Of a stretch of 64,000 nucleotides of DNA, positions 35,602 to 47,433 are shown piece after piece. The DNA is from Larix kaempferi (lineage: Eukaryota > Streptophyta > Pinopsida > Pinales > Pinaceae), in the NCBI GenBank assembly GCA_027924585.1, contig BSBM01000261.1, forward strand, positions 1,721,501 through 1,785,500, given 5' to 3'. Both the position numbers and the translations under genes were made by a program. The notes beneath the pieces were generated by a model. That model did no database searches, was not told the origin of the DNA, and saw nothing but the letters and a program-made list of their open reading frames with translations. Position 1 is the first letter of the stretch, and each line of letters begins with the position of its first letter.

Positions 35602-36200
35602 AGGTTGTAGAGGATCATATAGGTTGGGTTTGATAAGAAACCACATACATCATCCCTATATATTTTTGCTTAGTGTTTGCTTCAGAGCTAGGATATCTCT
35701 GTTGAGTTGATATTGAAGGTAGACAACATATTGGACCCCTTTTGCATACACTAAAGAGTACTCAATGGAAAAAGGTTCCTAAGGGATTGTTAAGCAAATA
35801 AAGGAAAAATACTCCTTGCATTGAGTGGGGTAGTGAAGGGGATTCCATGGTAGGGTTGGATGGAGCGTTATCTGGAGAGTTTTAGGGTAAATAATTTGGA
35901 TAAGCCTGAGAGTAATTGGCTTGGGCGAGTGACTTGAGTGTCCTAGACTAGTTTCTTTCACCCAAGCGGTTTCATATCCTGGCATGGGGTTGGAATCCAC
36001 ATAGGATTTCCTGTGGTTGGGTGGAAAATTGCTCTGCAAAATCCAATTTCCTTTGATCGACTTATCCAAAGATAGGTGTTCCATGTTTTTTTATGAATTC
36101 CTATTTATGATTATGTTTACTAGTATTGTATTATGTATGAATTGGGTAATGAAATTCATGGATGAATGATGTGTTGCATGCCTTTGTAATTCAAATTATC
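34835..36200 (+). mobile_element. LTR-like sequence, plus orientation
   Basis: Begins TGTAGTATCCCGGTTTTGAC and has a TATA box, TATAAAAGG at 35081-35089, 247 bp in, followed by an oligopurine stretch, as in many gypsy LTRs. A (GA)16 microsatellite lies at 35566-35597. The right end is not seen; the sequence meets a LINE fragment near 36200. No target duplication or primer site adjoins the left edge, so the call rests on terminal and promoter signals only. Confidence 0.4.
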
Positions 36201-36204
36201 TCAG

Positions 36205-39190
36205 TGTAATTGCATTCAATTTTATGTCCCCATCCTCTACTATCCATTTTTCTTTTATTTAAAGGGGATGTCCTTCCCAAGAGCTTTAGGAGCTTCAAGG
36301 AAGCATATTGTAAGTTGGGAGGAACCTGTAAAGGTTGCCAATTACTCCAATTACCACTTTCCTCTTCCCATTTGACAAGGTCCCATAATTTATTTATGTC
36401 TTTCTATGCCATCCAACTACGAAGATTATCTAGATCATGGTGACATTGCAAGGGTGGGTTTGTAATTATTCTATCAGTCCATAGATTTATTTTCTTCCCA
36501 TTTCCTGGGATCCAGTATAATTCCTCTTTAAAGAATTCCCAGTAAGATTTGCATAAATTCCATGTTTGAGTGCAATGGCCTTCCTTCAATTTTTTGTCAA
36601 GGCCCCTTAGACTTATTTTGCCAAGGTATTTCCTGCTTAAAACTTAATTAAGCCAATATTTTCCATGTGTGACTAACATCCACATATTTTTTGCGCCTAA
36701 CACAAGATTGACGAGATAAGGATATACGACCTAAAGTCCTCCTAATGCTATAGGATTCTTAATTATGTTCTAGTTGACCAAATGAAAGATAAGAAAATTG
36801 ATTTTAGGAGAACTAGCTTGCCAGCTCGATTAAGCCATTTGGATCCCCATTGAACTAATTTGTTCATCATCTTGGTGATTATTGACTCCCACACTTTCGA
36901 TGTTGGCCTTTGGAGGGTGATAGGTAATCCCAAGTATTTATAATTTTCCCATTTTGTAGGGGATGGGATATTTAGGATTCTGGAGATAGCTGTTAGAGTT
37001 CTCTATTATGTGTTCCATTTGTAAATATTACTTTTGATTTTGTTTATTTTTCCTCTTGAGGATTTACAAAAAAATGAAAGAATGGATTCAAATCTCTGAG
37101 CAATAGTTGTTGATGCCCCCTATCGGTATTGTCGGTGAACTATGAGTGATTTATCTCTCAGAACCTTGTCACCACATTAATTCCTAGAATGTTCCCTTGC
37201 TTTCATTCCTCCTCTAAGTTTATGCTTAATACATCTGCCATAATAATATAAAGAAATGATGATAAGGGGCATCCTTATCTTATACCCCTACTTAATTGAA
37301 TACAAATCGGTTGGCCTTCCATTTATCAATGGTGCTATACAAGGCCTTCCTATACATGGCATTATCCAATTGATGAAATTTTTATCAAATGCAAACCTAT
37401 GCATGACTTGAAAGAGAAATTTGTGACACATAGGGTCAAATGAGTTGGCCATCTCTATTTTAATAACCATTCCCTTGTCCTTTTTTCTTCCGCTTGTGTG
37501 CATGGCTTCCTAAACTAATCATGTTGTCCATGAGTTGTCACTTGCTTATAAAGCCCCCCTGATTTTCTGATATGTTTTTGGGGATTATCCTTTTCACCCT
37601 ATTGGAAAGTAATTTTTGTTAAGATTTTATATGAGGCATTGCATAGCGAGACATGACAAAATATGCTGAATGCAGAGGGAGAATGTTCTTTTGGGATGAG
37701 AGCTAGAAATGAGGAATTAATTTTTGCTCCTAACCTCGTCCTAAACTATGATTGAATAATCATTATGCAAAGGTCCTTCTTGATGATTAGCCAACATTCT
37801 CTATAGAAGTGAATGGAGAAACCATTGGGCCCTAGAGCTTTGTCCGGTTCAAGTTCCCATATAGCTTGTATGATTTGTTTTTCTGAAATGTGTTTTGTTA
37901 GTTTTGTATTGTCTTCTAAAGTAACTAAATTTGGGACATGAGAGAGTAACTCTTCACTCTCAACTCTATTACCCTCTCCTTCATCTGAGTAAAGAGCTTG
38001 GTAATGATTGTATGCCTATTTTTTATGTCTTGGAAGTTATAGACTGTATCTCCTTCCTGATTTTTAATTTTAGAGACATTGTTCTTGTTTTTTCTTCCTT
38101 ATGCATGCTCATGAAAACATGTTGTATTTCGATCCCCACCCTTGATCCGAAGGATTATGAATTTAAGTCACCAATATTCTTCTTCCTCTATGCATGCCTT
38201 ATTTATATCTATTTTCATTTTAGCTTCTATCCTTATCTCTCCCTATGCTATTGGGATACTCTCCATCTTTAGTTGTTGCTACTCAAGAATGTCTTGCCTT
38301 AGTTTCCTATCTTGACTTGGGGACTTAATGGAGTGTTTTGCCCAAATTTTTAGGGTTTTTTTGGTTTTCCTCAGCTTCTATTCCCAAACATAGGAAGGGG
38401 AACCTTGCATTTTCTCCTCCCAAGCATTTTGCACTATATCTTGAAATCCTAGACTAGAGATCCATAAGGGACTGAATCTAAAGGGAATGGGTGATAGATC
38501 CTTGCAATTCTCAAAGTTGATTGAAATCGGCTTGTGATCATAATTCCAAAGCGGAGTATGGATGATGTAATTACATACCCTATTAAAAGGAGCGATATCT
38601 CCTGCTAGTATAACATTTTTCCTGGGGTTTTGTTCTAAACATTCATTGATGGAGGACAAACAAATTTTTTTAATATGAAAATGAGGCATATATATTGATC
38701 AAACATACCTGTATATTTGTTTCAGGATATAGAAGAAATGTATGAATCCAATGCACTTGAAGGGCGTAATCTTGAAGCATAAATTTGGTTGATTTCCACG
38801 GCATCACTATCCCTCCCGAGGCGCCTCTTGAGATTACTGTTATCCCTGTGTCGTCTTTCCACAATTTTGAACTTTGTGCAAGGACTTATCAATCATAGGG
38901 CTTTGTCTCTTGGAGAAGGAGGATATCGGTATTTCTCAATTTCTTGATGCTTCTACCTTTTCTTGACTTCCCGCCCCCTACTATTCTAGGATACTATCTT
39001 CATTATCACTTGCTTCTTTATTATTCCCAGGGGTGGGTACATTTTCTTACAGGTTGGTATCAATTGATAAACTATTTCAATAACTTCTTTTTTTGGTGGC
39101 TTTTGAAACATTAAAAGCCTATTTTGGCATGCCCTTTTCCCATGATGATGACTTATCATAGGATGAACTCCATATCCATAGATATTCAAG
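36205..39190 (-). pseudogene. LINE with endonuclease and reverse transcriptase, degenerate
   Basis: From right to left: a short upstream frame (39189-38986), endonuclease start (MKIVS near 39000, then SRGASGGIVMPW and YALQVHWIHTFLLYPETN), EN C-terminal blocks (VILAGDI, YDHKPISINF at 38590-38480), RT fingers/palm (MVIKIEMANSFDPMCHKFLF, ACIGRPWIAP-like and NGRPT, 37503-37288), the catalytic box decayed from FADD to FTDN (37128-37139), and the thumb/connection (LYWIPGNGKKINLWTDRI, 36589-36404). The 3' part, with zinc and RNase H domains, is missing left of 36205. It is the same broad plant L1 group as the 13-kb LINE but in the opposite direction. Many stops. Confidence 0.85.
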
Positions 39191-39199
39191 TTTAATGAT

Positions 39200-39682
39200 C
39201 AAATATAAATAAATAGAGAGAGAAAATATTTTCATCTCTATTTTTTTGGCAACATTACTATGGTATCCTAATCTTAGATAAGAAAGTCACAAGGAAAAAA
39301 TGAACGAAAATGATAATCATTCCTTTTGAATGCCCAAACTCTTGTATTATATTTGCATGGAAACATAAGATAACATGCCCTCATGGGAAGCCCATGTACC
39401 TCACTTTGGCAACAAATATCAAGATATAAGGAATTAGGTTAATTATAGAGGTTAAACAACTTAGATAGTATTAAAAATTTATTATTTGCACTTAGTCCCC
39501 TAAGCCTCCTTTATTTACCTCTTGTGGACTCATAGCCCCCCTTTCGTTTTACTTCGATTGCATTGATTGGTGTATTTATATTTATTTCAATGTACAAATT
39601 GCAAGTCTCATATGTCTGACTTATAGCCATTCATCATATACACATTCATTAATAATCTTAGGATTAAGACTGGGGTATTACA
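39200..39682 (-). mobile_element. LTR-like fragment, minus orientation
   Basis: On the minus strand it starts TGTAATACCCCAGTC and later reads GGGGCTATGAGTCCAC, close to GGGGTTATGAGTCCAC in the plus-strand LTR-like block at about 35116. The two may be related LTRs in opposite orientation. The edge at 39682 is ambiguous, because the adjoining integrase frame could read into it (see findings). Confidence 0.35.
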
Positions 39683-40868
39683 TTTTCTTTCCATTTAAAG
39701 TTTCACCATCCTCGATACAATATCAAATGCCTTGGTTATTACATGAAATTTGATAGCTTATTTCATGTAGATTTTTGATATATTTATTGGGCTTGTGGGT
39801 TAGCTTAATTGAATATATTGAGCACCTTGTGTTAACTTGTCCACGATTACCATGATGGAGTTATGTTGCTTCATTATTTTGGGTGACTTGGTGATGAAAT
39901 CAATAGCTACCACTTCCCATTTCCTTATAGTAATGACAATGGATGTAGAAAACCTAGTGAATGTCTATGATCAAATTTTACTCTATAGCACTCCATGCAT
40001 TTATATATATACTCAACAACGTCCTTTTTCATTTCTAGCTAAAAATATTGATTTCTTACCACTGCAATTGTCTTTTTGGAACCTAGGATATCTAGCATAT
40101 GGAACATTATGCATTTCATTCCTTAATTCACAATAATTGAGAACATAAACTTTAATTTTATGCATATGGATTCCGTCCTCTTCTATTTTATGGTCTTCAT
40201 ATTTTTGCTGTATATTTTATTGTTGTAATCCTTCTTCTACTTAAAAATAGTTCTATATGAGATAACAACCTCAAGAATTTTGTTTTTCAAAGTTGCATTT
40301 TGGGCTGATTGATTGAAATTGCACGCACAATTTATGTAACTATAGACTATAGATTTTACACAAATACTATTATGTTTTTTTCTCGTGATCCCTATCAATT
40401 ATACATTTCCCTCACTACTTACTATATAGGGGGTGGGGTATAATGGGAAGTGAACATGATTTACACATGATAATGGTTGTAGCATGCATTGCATGTATTC
40501 TTCTATTGATTTCATCAACCAATGTTTCTCTTTTCCTTTAATATGCTTGATATCAAAATCAAATTCACAAAAAATTCCAACCATATTGTTTGACTGGCAT
40601 TCAAATTTTGTTGTTGAAATAAATATTTCATATCGTTGTGGTATATTCCCAACTCAAATTTCTCCTCGTCAAGTAATGTCTCCACATTTTAAATGAATAC
40701 ACTATGGCATCAATATCTAAATCATGTGTGGCATAATTAATCTCATGTTCCTAAAGGTTTTTGGACTCATAACAAATTGCATATCCATTATAAGTGATAA
40801 TTCCACCAAATCCCTCTTTATAGGCATCAATGCATACCATAAAATCTTCATTTGGATCATTAATCATC
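39683..40868 (-). pseudogene. Ty3/gypsy RNase H and integrase fragment
   Basis: RNase H runs from 40868 to about 40420: VMINDPNEDFMVCIDAYKEG, HEINYATHDLDI, FKMWRHYL and FEFDFDIKHIKGKE-like blocks, the last in the 40584-40399 frame. Integrase follows: a zinc-domain entry HNVPYARYPRFQKD near 40105, then the core VAIDFITKSPKIMKQHNSIM and VIVDKLTQGAQYI (39920-39800), decaying toward 39690. The sequence style is that of chromovirus-like gypsy. RT and integrase C-terminus are absent; both ends are truncated. Confidence 0.8.
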
Positions 40869-40869
40869 A

Positions 40870-42168
40870 CAAGTGCATCTTTTATGTCATATCAGGTCAA
40901 TTACTTGGTTTCATTGTTTCCAAGCATGGGATTCTAGTGGATCCATTCAAGGTTGAGGAAATAGTTCAATTGCCTCTCTCGCATAATGTGTGTCAACTAC
41001 AACGCCTCTAAGGCAAGGATAACTTCTTGCGTCATTTCATTGCTAATTACCCTGAGATCACAAAAGTATCCATGCACCTTTTGAAGAAAGGGGTCCCTTT
41101 CAATTGGGATGAGCATACTCAAAGATCATTTGACACATTGAAAAAGGCATTAATGTCTGCCCCTCTACTAAATCCACTTGACTATAGTAAATATTTTCTA
41201 TTATATCTAGCAGTGTCTGAATCACTCATAAGAATGGTTTTGGTTCAAGAAGATGAACTGCACCAAGACCATGTGGTTTAGTATTTGAGCATGAACTTGG
41301 ACGAACTTGAATTGAGGCATTCACATGTTGAGAAGATGGCATTGGAAACCGTTCATGTTGTCTAAAGACTCCGAAAATACATTATTTTGAGATGAACAAG
41401 AATGATTACAGATATCAATTGATTTCATCATATATTGTCCCAACGAATAATCAATGGAAAATACAATAAGTGGATTGTAATTCTACAAGAGTTCGAGTTA
41501 GGATTTGCATTAGCAAAGTTGAAAAAGTCCTTGGCGTTTGACGAGTTTATGTCAGAGCTCCTGAGAGAAGGTGAAGAACCAGTTGATGATGAATCGTTAC
41601 CTAATGAACACATCTTCCTTATTGAATCGAATGACCCCTGGTACAAAAACATCCCGGTGTACCTCTAGACTCAGAGGGTCCCATCTCAATTCTCTCATGA
41701 GGACCAATGACGTATTCATCATCATGCAAAACACTATCTTATGATAGGTGCCACTTTATATGGTTGTGGAGTGGATTCAATCCTTAGAAGATGTTTAACT
41801 CACGGAGAAGACGAGAAGGTTTTGAATGATTTCCACATATGAGCATGTGGCGGTCACTTGTCAGGGTTAGAAACAACCCAAAAAATATTACATGTTGGGT
41901 ATTTTTGGCCTACTATATTTAAATACTATGTGGAAGCAGTAAAGAAGTGTCACATATGTCAAATGTTCACCAGGAAGATGCGCGCACATCCTACTCCACT
42001 ATATCCTGTAATCACTGTTGGACCCTTCACAAAATGGGGGGTATATTTCACAACCTGTAACCTGACATCAATGAAAGGTCATAAGTATATCATTGTGGTC
42101 GTGGACTACTTTACCAAGTGGTCAAAGCCATGCCTACCTTTACATGCGATGGTGAGACAACCGGACAC
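40870..42168 (+). pseudogene. Ty3/gypsy RT end, RNase H and integrase start
   Basis: The plus strand opens inside the RT palm/thumb (HHKCIFYVISGQLLGFIVSK) and continues FLRHFIANYPEITK and HLLKKGVPFNWDE. RNase H follows (LLYLAVSESLIRMVLVQEDE, LRHSHVEKMALE, GKYNKWIVILQEFELGFA), then the integrase zinc domain (GGHLSGLETTQKILHVGYFW, CHICQMF) and core entry (KYIIVVVDYFTKW). The frame is interrupted at 42168 by the copia element and resumes at 47436. Shifts near 41010 and 41280 and several stops make it inactive. Relation to the Tat/Athila group is by eye. Confidence 0.85.
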
Positions 42169-42734
42169 TATTGGGAATGTTATATTATTTCCATGATATT
42201 GATAGTCGAAGTTGATGGTCGACTAGTATAAGTCGATCAAAGTCGGAAGTCAACAGGCGGTGGAAGTATGGTCGACTGACAAACTGAAATAGTTGTTTGG
42301 TCAAAGGAAAATGATTGGTCAATGAGAAGTCGATGGAACGACCAGAAGCTCAATGAGAAATTGACCAAGGTTGACCCAGTCAAGTTGACTATAACAAAAT
42401 AAATGAAAGCAGTTAGGAAGTTATGGATTGCCATTAATGAGAAGTTGTTTGTATTGCATCTATAAATAAGATGTAATGGCTATGCAAATGGATGGATGTA
42501 ATGTAGTGAGATTTGTGGTATTGTAAATCATGGTTGTAAAGACTAGTTAAGTGTGTTGATGAATAGACTCAGTGGTAAACTCATTGGTTTGTTGGTTTTC
42601 CCTCGGTAGAGGGGTTTCCAGGGTAATTTTTGTGTATTGTGTTGATGTGTTGTGTGCCATTGCTTTATGTTTAATTGTGTTTTACTATATGAATCATATA
42701 CATAACTATTGTAAATATGTGTCATATCCCATAA
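42169..42734 (+). repeat. 5' LTR of the copia element
   Basis: First bases TATTGGG instead of the TGTTGGG of the 3' LTR. A TATA box, TATAAATA, lies at 42461-42468. The LTR is rich in GTCGA steps. Confidence 0.85.
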
Positions 42735-42735
42735 T

Positions 42736-42747
42736 TGGTATCGTAGC
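42736..42747 (+). promoter_or_regulatory. Primer binding site of the copia element
   Basis: TGGTATCGTAGC, matching the tRNA-iMet type TGGTATCAGAGC at ten of twelve bases, one base after the LTR. Confidence 0.75.
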
Positions 42748-42859
42748 TATATTTGGCTATAGGTGGACGCCTTTGTTGCCTAGGGCTTGGCTCCTTGATT
42801 TGGTGTATACTAGTTTTCAGTGGGAGTTTTCGAAAACATTGATTTATAGTTAGAATAGC

Positions 42860-43790
42860 TAACACGTCGAGGATAGAAATTGAAAAGTTTAATGAGAAGA
42901 ATTTTGAGCTTTGGAAGCTTAAAATGGAGGACCTCCTTGTTGACGAGAACAATGGTTTGTAGTCAACCCAAGAATGATTCCATATAGCGTGTCGAAGGGA
43001 GATTGCAAAAAAATGAAAGAAATGCAAGGACTACAATCTGAATTTGTTTAGAAGATTCTAAATTAATGCTAAATGTCTCAGAAGAAGACACTACAAAGAA
43101 GCTATGGGAAAAGTTAGGGAACTTATACTCTAGTTAACAAGTTGTGTCTTAAGAAGAAGTTATATCTTCAAAGGATGAGTGAATGTGACTCGGTTACAGA
43201 GCACCTAAATGTGTTCAACACTGTGATTAGTCAGTTATTATTCATGGATACTAAAATCAATTAAGAAGAAAAATGTATCAGTCTGTTGTGTTCTTTACCA
43301 TATTCCTGGAATATCTTGGTTGTGGCAATTGGAAGCAATAATACCACATTGAATATCGATGATGTGGTGGCATCTCTATTGTTAGAAGAGATGAGACAAA
43401 AGAACATGGAAGGTTCGACCCACAACGCCTTGATGGTAAGAAGTTAGCCAATAGGAAGAGGAAAAGGAAAGACCTTTGGTAGAATATCGAATTCAAAAGG
43501 AAGATATAAGACTAGATGTAAATCTCCTAGTCTGGCAATGAAAACATGTTGGAGATGTAGTAAAGTTGGGCATTATAGATGAAACTGTAAGACAATGAAA
43601 GTTGAGAGAAGAAAAGAGTATGAAGAATGTCAGTTGGTTGACGGTAGACCTTCACAGGAAGGGAAAGGTGATGTGTATTTGGCCTCCACAAGTACACAAT
43701 CATATCAAGACTCTTGGTTGATCGGCTCCGTTACATCATATCATATGACACCTCGCAGAGAATGATTTTGTTAATATGAGAAGTTCGATG
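42860..43790 (+). pseudogene. Copia gag and protease
   Basis: Gag reads NFELWKLKMEDLL near 42900, then SEHLNVFNTVISQ-like and LLEEMRQKNME blocks. The zinc knuckle at 43547-43588 is CWRCSKVGHYR-stop-NC: CX2CX4HX4C with a stop in the last spacer. The protease block follows (WLIGSVTSYHMTP at about 43715); the active-site Asp-Ser-Gly of the family reads Gly-Ser-Val. Stops and shifts throughout. Confidence 0.8.
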
Positions 43791-43965
43791 GCGGTGATGT
43801 CCTTTTGGAAGATGATTCATTGACCAGGATAGTCAAACAAGATAAAGTTTGACCGAGACTGAAATATGGAAGAATAAGAACACTTCTTAGGGAGTTATTC
43901 ATATCCTAGGTTTGGCTCGAAACCTGCTCTTGATTAGTAAGATGAGGAATGAAGGTGTGTAGTCT

Positions 43966-45056
43966 GTGTTTGAGAAAGATATGTGCAAAATGGTGCGAGG
44001 AGCGATGGTAATGATGAGAGGAGTTCAAACTGGAACCATGTACAAGCTATTGGGAAGTAAAGACACCGACAAATGTGTTAATGTAGTATGTCCTGAATAT
44101 GATATCATATATTCTTGTATAGTCTACTCGACCATGTTGTGGAATCAACGAATTGGACATACTGGTGAGAAATATCTTTGTGCTATGCATAGTAAAGGTA
44201 TGGTCGAAGGTATCCATAACTGTTTTGAAGAAGTTGACTTCTATGAACATTTCATTTATAGTAAACATAGTCATGTAAGTTTCCCATCTAATGTTACTAG
44301 GGATAAGGAAATACTAGAGCTAATACATAGTGATGTGTTTGGACTAGTGTCGGTCCCTTCACTAGGAGGATCACAGTTTACATCTCTTTCATAAATGATT
44401 TCTCCAGAATGACATGGTTGTATCTTTTGAGGAAGAAATCTTAGGTCTTTGAGAATTTTCAAGAGTTCAAGACTCTTGTAGAGAATCCAACTAGTAAAAA
44501 GATCAAGGTGCTGAGAACTGATAGTGGAGGAGAATTTTTTGGGAAGGCATTTGACTATTTCTGTAGATAGCACAGTATAGCTAGACAAAACACAACTCCA
44601 TACATGCCTCAAAAAAATAGAGTTGCTTAAAGAATGAATAGAACATTGATGTATAAAGGGAGAAACATGCTTAGTGGTCAAGGTGCAGCACAAGAATTCT
44701 GGGCAGAGGCAATTGACATGACATGTTACATGATGAATAGGTTTTCGTCGATGGATCCAGTCGACAAGACTCCATATGAGGCATGGGATGGTAAAAACCC
44801 CTCTATAATACATCTCAGATTGTTTAGGTGTGATGTCTTTATGCATATCCCAAAGGAGAAAAGAGGCAAACTCAACAACAAGTTGGAGAAATGCATCTTC
44901 ATTAGGTACAAGGATGGAGTGAAAGTGTATAAATTGTGGAATCCAATCACAAGGAAGGAAGTTTATAGTAGATATGTGATCTTTAGAGAAGTTGGAGGTA
45001 CTTCTAGGGATGAAGAGGTTAAAAAAAAAGAAACAAATAGAAAGAGTTTGAAATGA
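43966..45056 (+). pseudogene. Copia integrase
   Basis: The GAG-pre-integrase zinc region reads LWNQRIGHTGEKYLCAMHSK and continues FPSNVTRDKEILELIHSDVF (44134-44340). The core has LRTDSGGEF with an intact Asp at 44520-44522. The catalytic Glu of the QQNGVAER block is a stop codon (TAA at 44628-44630). The C-terminal part (NRTLMYKGRNMLSGQGAAQE to about 45050) is open for 140 codons. Confidence 0.85.
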
Positions 45057-45289
45057 ATGAAGAAAGTGTGGATTTAATGAACGAAGAAAGTATGGATTTC
45101 TAGGTGAGTCGACTGAATCTGATGAAGAGGTGTAACAATAGACTCTGATAGTTAGGAGTTCCGGTCGAGCAACAAAAAAACCAAAAAGAAATTGTCCAAC
45201 TGAATTTCACTCTACTTTTGTGTTATCTACCATAGAAGATGATCCCAAGTAGGTGAAAGAAGTAATTGAATCGATAGAGGGTAAACTTT

Positions 45290-46120
45290 GAAAAAGGGCC
45301 ATGGAAGAAGAAATAGAATCCTTGAGAAAGAATGAAACATGGGGTCTGGCTGCGTTAGCAAATGGAAGGAAACCCATCAGCAGTAAGTGGGTGTTCAAGA
45401 AAAAATTGAATGTAGCAGGTCAAGTCGAGACGTACAAGGATCGATTAGTAGCAAGAGGATATTCCCAAGTTGAGGGGGTCGACTTTGGTGAGATTTTCTC
45501 TCTTGTTTCTAAGTTAAATTCCATAAGGGTACTAATGTCTTTAGCTGCAACATTTGATCTTGAGGTAGAACAGATGGATGTGAAGACAACATTTCTTCTT
45601 GGTGATCTTGAAGAATAAATTTATATGAAATAACCTGAAGGTTTTACAATAGAAGGAGAAAAGGAGATGGTCAGGAAGCTCAAGAAATCTCTCTACGGTC
45701 TAAAACAATCACCCAAGATGTGGTATTAGAAGTTTGATATGTATATCCAACAGCTGAGATTTGTGAGAAGTCAGGATGATCACTGTGTGTATGGAAAGAA
45801 AGTCGATGATCACTTTGTATATGTAGTTATGTATGTTGACAACATGTTGTTCGTAAAAAATAACATGGATCTAATTAAGGATGTAAAATTGTAGTTGTCC
45901 TACAAGTTTGACATGAAGGATATTGGAGCAACAAATTTCATTCTTGGAATGGAAATAAAGAGAGATCGAGCAGGTAGAAGGATCTGGTTAAATAAGAGTA
46001 AATATGTTGAGACAGTCCTGAAATAATTCAACATGTAGGAGTGCAAACTAGTCAGGGTTCCTATTCCCGTGGGAGTTAATTTATATGTCGAACAATTTCC
46101 TAAGACACGAGAAGAAACAT
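45290..46120 (+). pseudogene. Copia reverse transcriptase
   Basis: Opens with MEEEIESLRKNETWGLAALA and ISSKWVFKKKLN, then DRLVARGYSQVEGVDFGEIF, EQMDVKTTFLLGDLEE and a KKSLYGLKQSPKMWY block. The catalytic YVDD reads YVDN at 45832-45843. In-frame stops occur where Gln or Trp codons are expected (for example TAG in LKMWY-x-KF near 45728). The FDMKDIGATNFILGMEIKRD block closes it. Confidence 0.88.
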
Positions 46121-46125
46121 AGTAC

Positions 46126-46800
46126 ATGTCACATGTGCCCTGTGCTAGTGTTGTAGGTAGTATGATGTATGTTATGGTCTGTACTCAACTGGATATTGCC
46201 CATGCAGTGGTAGTATTGATCAAGTACAAGTCGACACTTGGAAAAGAGCACTGGACTACAATCAAGAGAGTATTTAGGTACCTACATGGCACGGCGGATT
46301 ATGCAATCTGCTATCAAGGGAAACCTGAAAATAACAAGGAAATCAATATACATGGATTTGTCGATTCCGATTGGGCTGGTGATCTTGACCATAGATGGTC
46401 GACCAATGGATATGTGTTCAAGTTATTTGCTGGAGCAGTCAGTTGGATGAGTAGGAGACAGTCGCTCATTGCATTGTTGACTACTGAAGTTGAATACATG
46501 GTAGCTACTCATGCATGTGAGGAATTTGTTTGGTTAAAGATATTGTGTTCATAGGTAGGGTTTGGTTAGCGTGATTTTAGGTTGGATTGTGAAAGTGAGA
46601 GTGCAATCTTCCTGGAAAAGAACCCACCATATCATTCAAATATAAAGCACATTGATGTGAAGTACCAGTTTGTGAGAAAAATGGTGGAGAACTAGAGGGT
46701 GTTGCTAGAGAAGGTAGACATTGTGAATAATGTTGCAGACTCATTGACCAAGTTGGTGAGGATCGAGAAGTTTTCCTTATGTAGGGAAATGATGGGCTTG
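46126..46800 (+). pseudogene. Copia RNase H
   Basis: A 142-codon open stretch reads MMYVMVCTQLDIAHAVVVL, FRYLHGTADYAICYQG, FVDSDWAGDLDHRWSTNGYV and ALLTTEVEYM, with the catalytic D and E blocks present. Beyond a stop at 46553 the tail continues (DCESESAIFLEKNPPYHS, HIDVKYQFVR) to about 46800. The purine tract AAAGAAGATGATAAGTAGG lies at 46847-46865, just before the 3' LTR. Confidence 0.88.
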
Positions 46801-46869
46801 CTAGCCTTACTTAAGTGAGCTGAATTTTTTATTCTCCTGTTTATGTAAAGAAGATGATAAGTAGGAGAA

Positions 46870-47433
46870 TGTTGGGAATGTTATATTCTTTGCATGATAT
46901 CGATGATTGAAGTTGATAGTCGACTAGTATAAGTTGATTGGACTTGGAAGGCAGCAGACAATGGAAGTCTGGTCAACTAGCCGACCAGAATAGTTGTTTG
47001 GTCAAATGCAAATGACTGGTCGACAAGAAGTCGACATAATGACCATATTCTTAACAAGTGATTGACCAAGGTTGGCCTAGTCAAGTCGAATGTAACAAAA
47101 TAATTGAAATTAGTTAGGAAGTTATGGATTGCCATTAATGAGCACTTGGTTGTATTACATCTATAAATAAGATGTAATGACTATGCAAATGGAAGGATGT
47201 ATGAAGTGTGATTTGTGGTCTTGTAAATCATGGTTTTAAACACTAGTTAAGTGTGTTAATGAATAGATGAGTGGTAAACTCACTGGTTTGTTGGTTTTCC
47301 CCTGGTAGAGGGGTTTCCCAGGTAATTTATGTGTATTGTGTTGTTGTGTTGTGTGCCATTGATTTATGTATAATTATGTTTAACTATATGAATCATATGC
47401 ATAACCACATTAAATAGGTGTCATAACCCACCA
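46870..47433 (+). repeat. 3' LTR of the copia element
   Basis: Starts TGTTGGGAATG and ends near CCCACCA. TATAAATA lies at 47163-47170. It is alignable to the 5' LTR over its whole length, with many substitutions. Confidence 0.85.

Larger units (their letters stand above)
42169..47433 (+). mobile_element. Ty1/copia retrotransposon, old, inside gypsy integrase
   Basis: LTRs of about 565 bp (42169-42734 and 46870-47433) start TRTTGGGAATGTTATATT. A PBS follows the left LTR and a purine tract precedes the right one. The inner order gag, protease, integrase, RT, RNase H is copia order. The flanks read GACAC (42164-42168) and CACAC (47434-47438), a probable 5-bp target duplication with one mismatch. 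Removing the element puts the gypsy integrase frame back in register. The LTRs differ at well over 10 percent by eye, so the insertion is old. Confidence 0.9.
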
